Below are positions 7,442 to 12,974 of a stretch of DNA of 12,974 bases, piece by piece; the stretch's first letter is position 1; each line of letters starts with the position of its first letter. Position numbers and translations under genes: made by a program. Location of the stretch: assembly GCA_035347995.1 (NCBI GenBank), contig DAOPQD010000090.1, forward strand, positions 1 through 12,974, read 5' to 3'. Origin of the DNA: JAAZNO01 sp012798275. Lineage in GTDB: Bacteria > Chloroflexota > Anaerolineae > B4-G1 > SLSP01. The notes under the pieces were generated by a model. The model did not search any database. It saw only the letters and a program-made list of their open reading frames with translations, and had not been told where the DNA came from.

Positions 7442-7470
7442 TTGATATTTTTGCACTTCTGGACTACACT
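7442..7470 (+). promoter_or_regulatory. Candidate second rpoD promoter downstream of the attenuator
   Basis: TTGATA (7442-7447) and TACACT (7465-7470) are 17 nt apart. A start near 7477 would leave only about 7 nt before the rpoD ATG at 7485 and would exclude most of the Shine-Dalgarno AGAGGTG (7471-7477). Either this promoter makes a near-leaderless mRNA or the match is fortuitous. It would bypass the upstream terminator. Confidence 0.3.
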
Positions 7471-7484
7471 AGAGGTGTATTCCA

Positions 7485-8771
7485 ATGAGGGATTTGAGCG
7501 TGGCAGTTGAAGATCTGGATCTAAACGAAGAATCCATGCTGGACGGCATCACCGAAGAGGTAGAACCCAGCGATGCCGAGCTGGAGGCAGGCGAGCTCGA
7601 GGGAGAGACCGGCGAGGACTATCTCATGACGCTCGCCTATGAACATGGGCATGTGACGCACAAGGACATTCTTCGCGTGTTTCCCGAAGCAGAAGAAGAC
7701 ATTGACCGGCTGGATGACATCATCACGTCGCTGATGGAAAGCGGCATTCGGATCAGTGATGATGAGGAAAACGATAGCCAGGCGGTAGGATTCCACACGC
7801 GCGATGACGAGATCGAAGCGGATCAAGAAGCCCTGGAGACCGAAGAGGACATCTACCGCGCCATCGAAGTAGACGACACCATCGGGCTGTATCTGAAAGA
7901 AATCGGGAAAGTCCCCCTGCTGACCGCAGAGGAAGAGGTCGCCCTCGCCAAACGCATGGAAGAAGGCCGTAAAGCGCAGGCCAAACTCCCCCGCGCCAAA
8001 TCGGAAGCCCGGCGCTCCGAGCTGGAAGAGGTCATAGAAGACGGCATGGCAGCGCGCGAACATTTGATCCGCGCCAACTCGCGCCTGGTGATCAGCGTCG
8101 CCAAGAAATATATCGGGCGCGGCGTCCCCTTCCTCGATCTGATTCAGGAGGGCAACATCGGCCTGATCCGCGCAGCGAACAAATTTGATTACACCCGCGG
8201 GCATAAGTTCTCGACGTATGCTACATGGTGGATTCGCCAGGCGGTGACCCGCGCGATCGCCGATCAGAGCCGCACGATTCGCGTGCCCGTCCACATGGGA
8301 GACCAGATCAACAAGCTGCTGCGCATTTCACACCAGCTGACGCAACGGTTGGGGCGCGCCCCGACGCCGGAGGAACTCGCGGCGGAGCTGGACATTCCGG
8401 TGCGCAAGGTGGAGCAGATGCTCGACGTCGCGCGTCGCCCGCTCTCGCTGGAGATGCCCACAGACGATGAAGAGGAGAGCACGCTGGGCGATTTTGTGGA
8501 AGACATAGATAGCCCCGCCCCGCCCGACGAAGTCAGCAGCTCCATGCTGCGGGAAGTGCTGCTAGACATTCTGTCCGATCTCCCCCCGCGGGAGGTAAAA
8601 ATCCTTCAGATGCGCTACGGCCTGCTGGATGGACAGACCTACACGCTGGAAGAGGTGGGGCGCAAGTTGGGGGTGACCCGCGAGCGCGTGCGGCAAATCG
8701 AAGCGCAGGCGCTAAGCCGGCTACGACACCCCGCTCATGCCCGCCATCTGCGAGATTTTCTGCACGGTTAG
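7485..8771 (+). CDS. rpoD: RNA polymerase primary sigma factor (RpoD/SigA, sigma-70 group 1)
   Basis: A 428-aa sigma factor that directs core RNA polymerase to -10/-35 promoters. An acidic N-terminus includes a region 1.1-like module (about 46-95: LMTLAYEHGHVTHKDILRVF, then SGIRISDDEEND). Region 1.2 (131-160) has DTIGLYLKEIGKVPLLTAEE. Regions 2.1-2.4 (about 190-265) have LIRANSRLVISVAKKY, DLIQEGNIGLIRA and FSTYATWWIRQAVTRAI. Region 3 (266-345) starts RTIRVPVHM. Region 4 (about 355-425) has LPPREVKILQMRYGL and the helix-turn-helix EEVGRKLGVTRERVRQIE. A region 1.1 plus full 1.2-4.2 marks a primary, not alternative, sigma. ATG 7485 has AGAGGTG at a 7-nt spacing. It is divergent from the XPB operon, preceded by a leader with an internal terminator and followed by a strong terminator, so it looks monocistronic. 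Confidence 0.97.
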   Translation: MRDLSVAVEDLDLNEESMLDGITEEVEPSDAELEAGELEGETGEDYLMTLAYEHGHVTHKDILRVFPEAEEDIDRLDDIITSLMESGIRISDDEENDSQAVGFHTRDDEIEADQEALETEEDIYRAIEVDDTIGLYLKEIGKVPLLTAEEEVALAKRMEEGRKAQAKLPRAKSEARRSELEEVIEDGMAAREHLIRANSRLVISVAKKYIGRGVPFLDLIQEGNIGLIRAANKFDYTRGHKFSTYATWWIRQAVTRAIADQSRTIRVPVHMGDQINKLLRISHQLTQRLGRAPTPEELAAELDIPVRKVEQMLDVARRPLSLEMPTDDEEESTLGDFVEDIDSPAPPDEVSSSMLREVLLDILSDLPPREVKILQMRYGLLDGQTYTLEEVGRKLGVTRERVRQIEAQALSRLRHPAHARHLRDFLHG

Positions 8772-8793
8772 CGCCGTTTTCTGAACCCGCCAC

Positions 8794-8822
8794 ACGGAGC
8801 GCCTCGAGGCGCTCCGTTTTTT
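8794..8822 (+). terminator. rpoD intrinsic terminator
   Basis: A perfect 10-bp GC-rich stem (ACGGAGCGCC 8794-8803 with GGCGCTCCGT 8808-8817) has a TCGA loop and six T at 8817-8822. It starts 22 nt after the rpoD stop and lies between convergent genes. Read from the other strand it has no T-tract after the stem, so it should stop rpoD transcripts rather than phosphatase transcripts. Confidence 0.9.
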
Positions 8823-8847
8823 GTCGTGGAGCCAGGTCAAAAACGGC

Positions 8848-10326
8848 TCACGGCTCGCCCTTGTAAATCAGCGGCAGATAGAGGGTGTACCAGCGATGCA
8901 GCACCAGCACGAACCGTGAAACGGTCAACTGCACCTCTGGAGTCTGCGCGGTCACAGTAAGGGTATACGTGCCGGTGAGGGGCCAGGTGAAGCTGGCCCG
9001 GCTGTTCACGCCCCCCGCGGTGAGCTGCGGCGACTGCTCCGTGGCAGTCCAAAGGTAACTGGTGGGCCAGGTAGCGTTCACCGGACTGAAAGTGGCCTCG
9101 AAAGTCAAGGGCTCGCCGGGACGCGCCATGGCCGGCCCCGTGAGGAGCAAGGTCGGCGGAGCCGTCAACGCCGTCGCCATGAGCGTGTAAAGATGCGTAT
9201 TCTCATAGCTGCCCGCCGCCAGTTCTGACCAGGGCCCCTGAGCGTTGACCAGCACGCTGGCATCCGTGTGCCCGTCCGTGGTCCAGGTCACGTAAAAGGG
9301 AGTGCCATCGGGCATGGTGAAAGCCTGCCCGCCGTTGGGGTTCAGGCTCAACAGCATCCCGCCGGTCTCGTGATCACTGGTGACGATGACCAACGTGTTT
9401 TCCGTCTGGGCGGCGTAATGCAGGGCCACGGCGACCGCTGCATCAAAGTCCAGCGTATCGCCGATGGCGCGCGCCGCGTCGTTCGCGTGACAGGCCCAGT
9501 CAATTTGTCCGCCCTCGACCATGAGGAAAAAGCCCTGCGGGCGCGGCGAGAGCAGCGTCAGGGCATGCCCGGTCATCTCCGCGAGGGAAGGCGTATGCGG
9601 ACGGGGCATCCCTCCGTCGGCAAAAAGTCCCAAGACGTAGGGGGCGTTCAGCACGGCAGCAGCTCGCAATCCCGCCCCATCCCAGACATAGGTGTACCCT
9701 GCCTGCACCGCCTCGGCAATCAGATTGCGCCCGTCCGTGCGCGTGCCAGGATCAGGGTACTGGCCCGTCCATCCCTCCGGCAGGAAAACATTCTCGCCGC
9801 CTCCCAGGAGCACTTCCACGCGGGCGGTGAGCAGCTGCCGGGCGATTTCAGCGCCGGCGTAGCGGCTGTCCGTGTGTGCGGCAAAAGCCGCCGGCGTAGC
9901 GTCCACGATGGGCGTATTGGTGACCAATCCCGCCGCCAACCCACGGGCCCGGGCCTGCTCCAGAATGGTCACCAGCAGCGTGCCGTCGGGCGCCTGGCCG
10001 ATTCTGCCGTTGGCGGTTTTGACGCCGGTCGCCATCGCCGTTGCCGCAGCCGCCGAGTCCGTGATCTCGCCATAGACGTTGACGGTGCGCGCCCAGCCGC
10101 TGACCGGCAATGTATCCATCACCAAATGCCCGGTGAGTCCCACAGAGGCCCACTGCGCCGCCGTCCGTTGCGCCGCCCCCATTCCGTCGCCAATCAACAA
10201 GATGATCCGCACGGGCGCAGAAGTCTGGGTCACGAGGGCGCCGGGGGGCGTCGGCGCGGCCTGCACCAGAGAAACCGGGGTCAGACACAGCCCCAACAGT
10301 ACGATGAACCCCAGATACCGTCGCAT
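8848..10326 (-). CDS. Exported alkaline phosphatase (PhoA family) with PKD-like domain and YLPLI tail
   Basis: This is a 492-aa secreted metal-dependent phosphomonoesterase, likely releasing phosphate outside the cell. A signal peptide (RRY, then hydrophobic 5-21, ending VQA-A about 23) leads in. Catalytic signatures are LIGDGMG (44-50, metal Asp47), TDSAAAATAMATGVKT (89-104, nucleophile Ser91), HTDSR (151-155, phosphate-binding Arg) and VEGGQIDWACHANDA (270-284, Glu271/Asp276/His280). TSDHETGG (316-323) and DGHTDASV (351-358, His353) complete the metal sites. Residues about 390-470 form a PKD-like beta domain (SYLWTATEQ, then SFTWPLTGTYTLTVTA). The protein ends RWYTLYLPLIYKGEP, which may be a surface-anchoring or sorting tail. 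ATG 10326 has GGGAG and GGAG upstream; a GTG at 10335 is an alternative start. It lies 26 nt after the Sua5 stop, so it is probably co-transcribed. No PHO-type operator was recognised. Confidence 0.93.
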   Translation of the reverse strand: MRRYLGFIVLLGLCLTPVSLVQAAPTPPGALVTQTSAPVRIILLIGDGMGAAQRTAAQWASVGLTGHLVMDTLPVSGWARTVNVYGEITDSAAAATAMATGVKTANGRIGQAPDGTLLVTILEQARARGLAAGLVTNTPIVDATPAAFAAHTDSRYAGAEIARQLLTARVEVLLGGGENVFLPEGWTGQYPDPGTRTDGRNLIAEAVQAGYTYVWDGAGLRAAAVLNAPYVLGLFADGGMPRPHTPSLAEMTGHALTLLSPRPQGFFLMVEGGQIDWACHANDAARAIGDTLDFDAAVAVALHYAAQTENTLVIVTSDHETGGMLLSLNPNGGQAFTMPDGTPFYVTWTTDGHTDASVLVNAQGPWSELAAGSYENTHLYTLMATALTAPPTLLLTGPAMARPGEPLTFEATFSPVNATWPTSYLWTATEQSPQLTAGGVNSRASFTWPLTGTYTLTVTAQTPEVQLTVSRFVLVLHRWYTLYLPLIYKGEP

Positions 10327-10352
10327 TCTCTCCACGCTCCCAAGCCCAAGAA

Positions 10353-11429
10353 TTATGCCTCGTCTGCAGGCGCGGTGACCTCAATCACCCGTCCGCCCGC
10401 GGCGCGGGTCAACCGGTCACGGATCGCTAATCCCAGGCCCGCAACGCCGAAATCACGTGCCAGGATCACTTCGGCACCCGCAGCATCGAGCGCTCGCAAC
10501 GCCGCAAAGAGCTGCCGCGCGACCGTCTCCAAATCGGCAACGCTGCCGGCGACCTCGATGAGCCACTCCTCGCCGGCAAAGAAGGGGACGTCTTCGGCTG
10601 CCAGCAACAGTCCGACACGGACGTTCTCTTGTTGATAACGCCGGGCTTCGGCCAGCAATGCCGCGCGCAGCGCCGCCGGTGCTCCCAGGTAGAGGAGAAG
10701 GGGCGCACGCGGGGCGTAATGCTGCAACAATAAGCCCGGCGATTCGGGCAGCGCTTCAGGCGCCTGCGGGGAGCGTTCCCACACGGCCACCGGACCGAGG
10801 ATCGCCTCCAGGGCTTCGCGGCTGACGCCGCCGGGGCGGAGGATCGTCGGCGTCCCCACCAGCGAGAGAACGGTAGATTCGAGTCCCACCGTCGTCGGCC
10901 CGCCGTCGAGCACCACGTCAATGCGCCCTTCGAGGTCGGCCAACACATCGGCTGCGCGGGTGGGGCTGAGCCGTCCGAAGCGGTTGGCACTAGGCGCGGC
11001 GATGGGAACGCCGGCCGCACGGATGAGCGCCTGTGCGACGGGATGCGCCGGCACCCGCACCGCGACGGTCGCGCCGCCGGCGGTCACCTCTGCCGGGATC
11101 GCCTCGCCGCGAGGCAGCACGAGGGTGAGCGGCCCGGGCCAGAAGCGCGCCGCCAGTTCTGGCACAAGAGGGGGGATATCGCGCGCCACCCGCGGCAAGT
11201 CGGCGGCGTCCGCCAGATGAACGATCAGGGGATCGTGAGCCGGGCGCTCCTTGGCCGCGAAAATCCCGCGCACCGCGCCGGCGTCCAGGGCGTTGGCGCC
11301 TAACCCATAGACCGTCTCCGTGGGAAAAGCGACCAACCCGCCGGCCCGAATCACCGCCGCCGCCCGCCAGATGAGTTCCGCATCTATGGCCGCCGGGTCG
11401 AGCGTGTACACCACCGTTTGGAGGCTCAT
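10353..11429 (-). CDS. L-threonylcarbamoyladenylate synthase (Sua5/YrdC/YwlC family, long form)
   Basis: The enzyme makes threonylcarbamoyl-AMP from Thr, bicarbonate and ATP, the first step of t6A37 modification in ANN-decoding tRNAs, in the cytoplasm. The 358-aa length and two-domain layout mark the Sua5 long form rather than the roughly 190-aa TsaC. The YrdC domain (about 12-210) has FPTETVYGLG (35-44), AKERPAHDPLIVH (59-71), WPGPLTLVL (97-105), APSANRFGRLSPT (145-157), GLESTVLSL (182-190) and ILRPGGVS (196-203). The linker SPGLLLQHYAPRAPL (230-244) is the Sua5 hallmark lid, followed by the C-terminal Sua5 domain (about 245-350). ATG 11429 overlaps the previous gene's TGA by 4 nt, with GGGGA 7 nt upstream, so translation is probably coupled. 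The enzyme assignment is firm; the link with its neighbours is only positional. Confidence 0.95.
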   Translation of the reverse strand: MSLQTVVYTLDPAAIDAELIWRAAAVIRAGGLVAFPTETVYGLGANALDAGAVRGIFAAKERPAHDPLIVHLADAADLPRVARDIPPLVPELAARFWPGPLTLVLPRGEAIPAEVTAGGATVAVRVPAHPVAQALIRAAGVPIAAPSANRFGRLSPTRAADVLADLEGRIDVVLDGGPTTVGLESTVLSLVGTPTILRPGGVSREALEAILGPVAVWERSPQAPEALPESPGLLLQHYAPRAPLLLYLGAPAALRAALLAEARRYQQENVRVGLLLAAEDVPFFAGEEWLIEVAGSVADLETVARQLFAALRALDAAGAEVILARDFGVAGLGLAIRDRLTRAAGGRVIEVTAPADEA

Positions 11430-12571
11430 GAGCTTTTCCCCGCCGGGCTCAACCAGTCGGTGAGCGTCTCCTGGGCCGCCAGCTGCTCCCGTGTGCGACG
11501 ATCGCGGCGCAGCAAGCGCCAGAGAGTAGCACCGTGATATTTGAGGAGCGAGAAGGGGCGTCGCGCGTAAAACAGCAGCCGTTGGCGTCGGGACAGGCGT
11601 TGGAGCATCGCCGGGTTGCCGCGCGCCACCATTCGCGCGTAGGCGAACCAGCCCCGCAGGCTTTTTTCCGGCAGGTCGCGCCAGATTCGCGGGGTCCGCC
11701 CCCCCAACTCGCCGAGCGTCAACTGCTTGCCCAATTCAAGCAGCCGGGGTTCGGGCGGGGGAAAGCGCTCCTGCACCCAGGCGGGCCAGGGTTCATCCCA
11801 GAACCAGGCCGTCAATGCCAGAGCCAGGCGGACGCTGCGTGTGAGATCGCGCGCGGCGGCCTGCTCCGCCAGAGTTCGCCACGCGACCCCGGTCCACGAG
11901 CGCGTCCAGAAATACAGGTCGGCCAGCGGCATCAAGCCGAGAGAAATCTGATGGTGATTGATCAGATGATGGCTCAGGTAGAGAGCGTGCAAGACGGGGT
12001 CGAGCGTCAGCAGATCGGGGAATCGCGGCCAGGGCAGCGCGGTCGGCGCACATTCAGCAAAAGTGAACTGTTCCGTGCCCCGGTCGTGGCCGAGCGCCGT
12101 ATGAATTTCGAGGGCATAGCCTGGCCGCACGGGATGGAGGGGAGGCAGGTGATTTGCCCGCTCGCCGCCGACGGTGAAGCGGTACTCGCGGGCCGTCAGG
12201 GCGGCCATCAACGGCTCTACCTGTTCCAAAGGCAACAGCAGGTCAATGTCGTGGTAAGTGCGGCATGCCGGATCGGGGTAGGCCTCCGCGATGACCGGGC
12301 CTTTCACCACCAGAGGCGTGAAGTGCTGTTCGCGCGCCAGGGTCGCCAGGGCCCGGAGCTGCTCCATGGCCAGCTGTTGCCGCGCGATTTCTGCATACCG
12401 CTCAGCACGCGCAGCGTCGAGGAAGCCATTCGGCAGAGGCCAGCCGCGCATCTGCGCCCGCCAGCTCAACAGCGGCAGCAGCCCGGCGGCGCGTCCCCAA
12501 CCGATGAGGGCCTCAGGGGATCCCACAATCTCGCCGCGCCACCAATAACGCAGAAAGGGATGATCGCTCAT
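11426..12571 (-). CDS. Nucleotidyltransferase family protein (uncharacterised NTP_transf_5-like, PF14907-like)
   Basis: A 381-aa protein whose core motif, VVKGPVIAEAYPDP then RTYHDIDLLLP (88-113), matches the KG(x)n(R)xxxDIDLLV pattern of the family-5 nucleotidyltransferases. Asp108 and Asp110 are the likely metal ligands. Downstream there is LEIHTALG (154-161), as usual for the family, and a basic C-terminus (RRQRLLFYARR, RRDRRTREQ). Members often sit in polysaccharide or lasso-peptide clusters, but their substrate is generally unknown and is not shown here. ATG 12571 has GAGG 3 nt upstream; an in-frame GTG at 12580 is also possible. It is the first gene of a unit with Sua5 (4-nt overlap) and the phosphatase. 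No clear promoter is visible upstream, where a repeat lies instead. Confidence 0.8.
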   Translation of the reverse strand: MSDHPFLRYWWRGEIVGSPEALIGWGRAAGLLPLLSWRAQMRGWPLPNGFLDAARAERYAEIARQQLAMEQLRALATLAREQHFTPLVVKGPVIAEAYPDPACRTYHDIDLLLPLEQVEPLMAALTAREYRFTVGGERANHLPPLHPVRPGYALEIHTALGHDRGTEQFTFAECAPTALPWPRFPDLLTLDPVLHALYLSHHLINHHQISLGLMPLADLYFWTRSWTGVAWRTLAEQAAARDLTRSVRLALALTAWFWDEPWPAWVQERFPPPEPRLLELGKQLTLGELGGRTPRIWRDLPEKSLRGWFAYARMVARGNPAMLQRLSRRQRLLFYARRPFSLLKYHGATLWRLLRRDRRTREQLAAQETLTDWLSPAGKSS

Positions 12572-12635
12572 AGGCCTCACAGGTTTGCGCCGGCTGTCGC
12601 TGCAGCGCGTCCAGGGACGCCAGGAAACGCCATGG

Positions 12636-12738
12636 GCTGGCGCACACCCCCCGAGAATGAAAATGTGGGTCGCGAGTCGTAAGTGAGCAAAGACTGTGAC
12701 GGCTCTCTACTCACGGCCCACTGATCCCCATTTTCGAA
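12636..12738 (-). repeat. Dispersed repeat, copy 2 (blocks B then A on the minus strand)
   Basis: Read on the minus strand, block B runs 12738-12674 (TTCGAAAAT to ACGACTC, 65 nt) and block A 12667-12636 (CACATTTTCAT to GTGCGCCAGC, 32 nt), 6 nt apart. Both match the copy at 35-132, where A comes first and the gap is 5 nt. It fills much of the 162-nt gene-poor stretch between the nucleotidyltransferase start and the next open frame. The swapped order suggests a tandem array sampled in different phase, or independent insertion of two small elements. Confidence 0.6.
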
Positions 12739-12742
12739 GGAT

Positions 12743-12967
12743 CTAGCAGTCATATGCGACTCCTGCCGGGGTGACCTCCGGCCTCAAGGGCGCCGGCACT
12801 GTCAATCCTTGCTCCTGAAGCAGCCGTGCGTATTCGGCCTTCACCCTGGCAAAAACGGCGCGCTCATCGAAATGCGGGTGGTGGTTAAAAAGTAAGTGAT
12901 GGCTTATAATTGGAGCTCGCTGAAAAACCATCTCCAGGAGACAATTCATGATCCAAGAGACCATCAC
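12743..12967 (-). pseudogene. Possible small gene or decayed gene tail (74 codons), unidentified
   Basis: A minus-strand open frame ends TAG 12743, 5 nt before the repeat copy. Its last 43 residues (HFDERAVFARVKAEYARLL, then GLTVPAPLRPEVTPAG) read like genuine protein, with an amphipathic helix and GC-rich codons. The first 30 residues are AT-rich and overlap the promoter and start of the plus-strand gene at 12948, and no Shine-Dalgarno was found. It may be the remnant of a longer gene cut by rearrangement, or a chance frame. No family recognised. Confidence 0.25.
12905..12940 (+). promoter_or_regulatory. Promoter -10 and ribosome binding site of the gene at 12948
   Basis: A perfect TATAAT is at 12905-12910; the -35 is poor (TGGTTA 12882-12887 at 17 nt). 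The predicted start is near 12917, giving a leader of about 30 nt with AGGAG (12936-12940) 7 nt before the ATG at 12948. Confidence 0.5.
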
Positions 12968-12974
12968 CTACCAC
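12948..12974 (+). CDS. Start of an unidentified gene, cut by the window end
   Basis: Only nine codons are present (MIQETITYH). The ATG is supported by AGGAG at a 7-nt spacing and an upstream TATAAT. Too short to identify. Confidence 0.5.

Noticed and set aside
8823..8870. Terminator for the phosphatase unit
   Set aside because: A T5 run follows the stop codon on the minus strand, but the only stem before it is about 3 bp; the 8794-8817 hairpin lacks T residues in this direction.
9268..10635. Plus-strand open frame (455 codons) opposite the phosphatase and Sua5
   Set aside because: It crosses two real genes and their junction, is rich in Arg/Gly/His and has no recognisable motif.
11534..12682. 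Plus-strand open frame (382 codons) opposite the nucleotidyltransferase
   Set aside because: The minus-strand frame has the KG...DIDLLLP family motif; this is its shadow.
1..12974. CRISPR array, tRNA, rRNA, transposase or phage genes
   Set aside because: None seen in the intergenic gaps, all shorter than 300 nt; no regularly spaced repeats, no tRNA-like cloverleaf and no transposase motif in the translated frames.

Overview
This is a GC-rich bacterial chromosomal window, by eye about 60% G+C, with tightly packed housekeeping genes. The gene set points to the Chloroflexota (Anaerolineae-like), but this is inference. The main clues are a bacterial XPB-type helicase cassette with large partner proteins, and a secreted phosphatase ending in a short hydrophobic 'YLPLI' tail of a kind I remember from Chloroflexi exported proteins. 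No rRNA, tRNA, CRISPR array or intact insertion sequence was seen.

Left half (155-7257, all minus strand): an XPB/RAD25-type DNA helicase gene (7257-5500) is followed by two large partner genes (5385-3388 and 3384-1141; the latter two are 3 nt apart), then by ftsY (1054-155) behind its own strong promoter. By reading the proteins I find a domain of about 115 residues like the XPB N-terminal/damage-recognition region once in the helicase, once in the 665-aa partner and twice in tandem in the 747-aa partner. The diagnostic residues keep identical spacing in all four copies. This suggests a multi-subunit XPB complex, perhaps parallel to XPB-p52 pairing in eukaryotic TFIIH.

Centre (7258-8822): a divergent promoter region separates the XPB operon from rpoD, the primary sigma factor. 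The XPB promoter places its start site at the ATG, implying a leaderless mRNA. The rpoD side has a near-consensus promoter, then about 57 nt of leader ending in a perfect intrinsic-terminator hairpin (possible attenuator or small RNA), then rpoD with a good ribosome binding site and a very strong terminator.

Right half (8848-12571, minus strand): a compact three-gene unit encodes a family-5-type nucleotidyltransferase, the tRNA t6A enzyme Sua5/TsaC (4-nt overlap) and an exported PhoA-type alkaline phosphatase with a PKD-like domain. It converges on rpoD.

Edges: the first about 130 nt and 12636-12738 share two repeat blocks (32 nt and about 61-65 nt) on opposite strands and in swapped order. 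This is a dispersed, possibly tandem-derived, repeat family that ordinary gene annotation would miss. A new plus-strand gene starts at 12948 and runs off the window.
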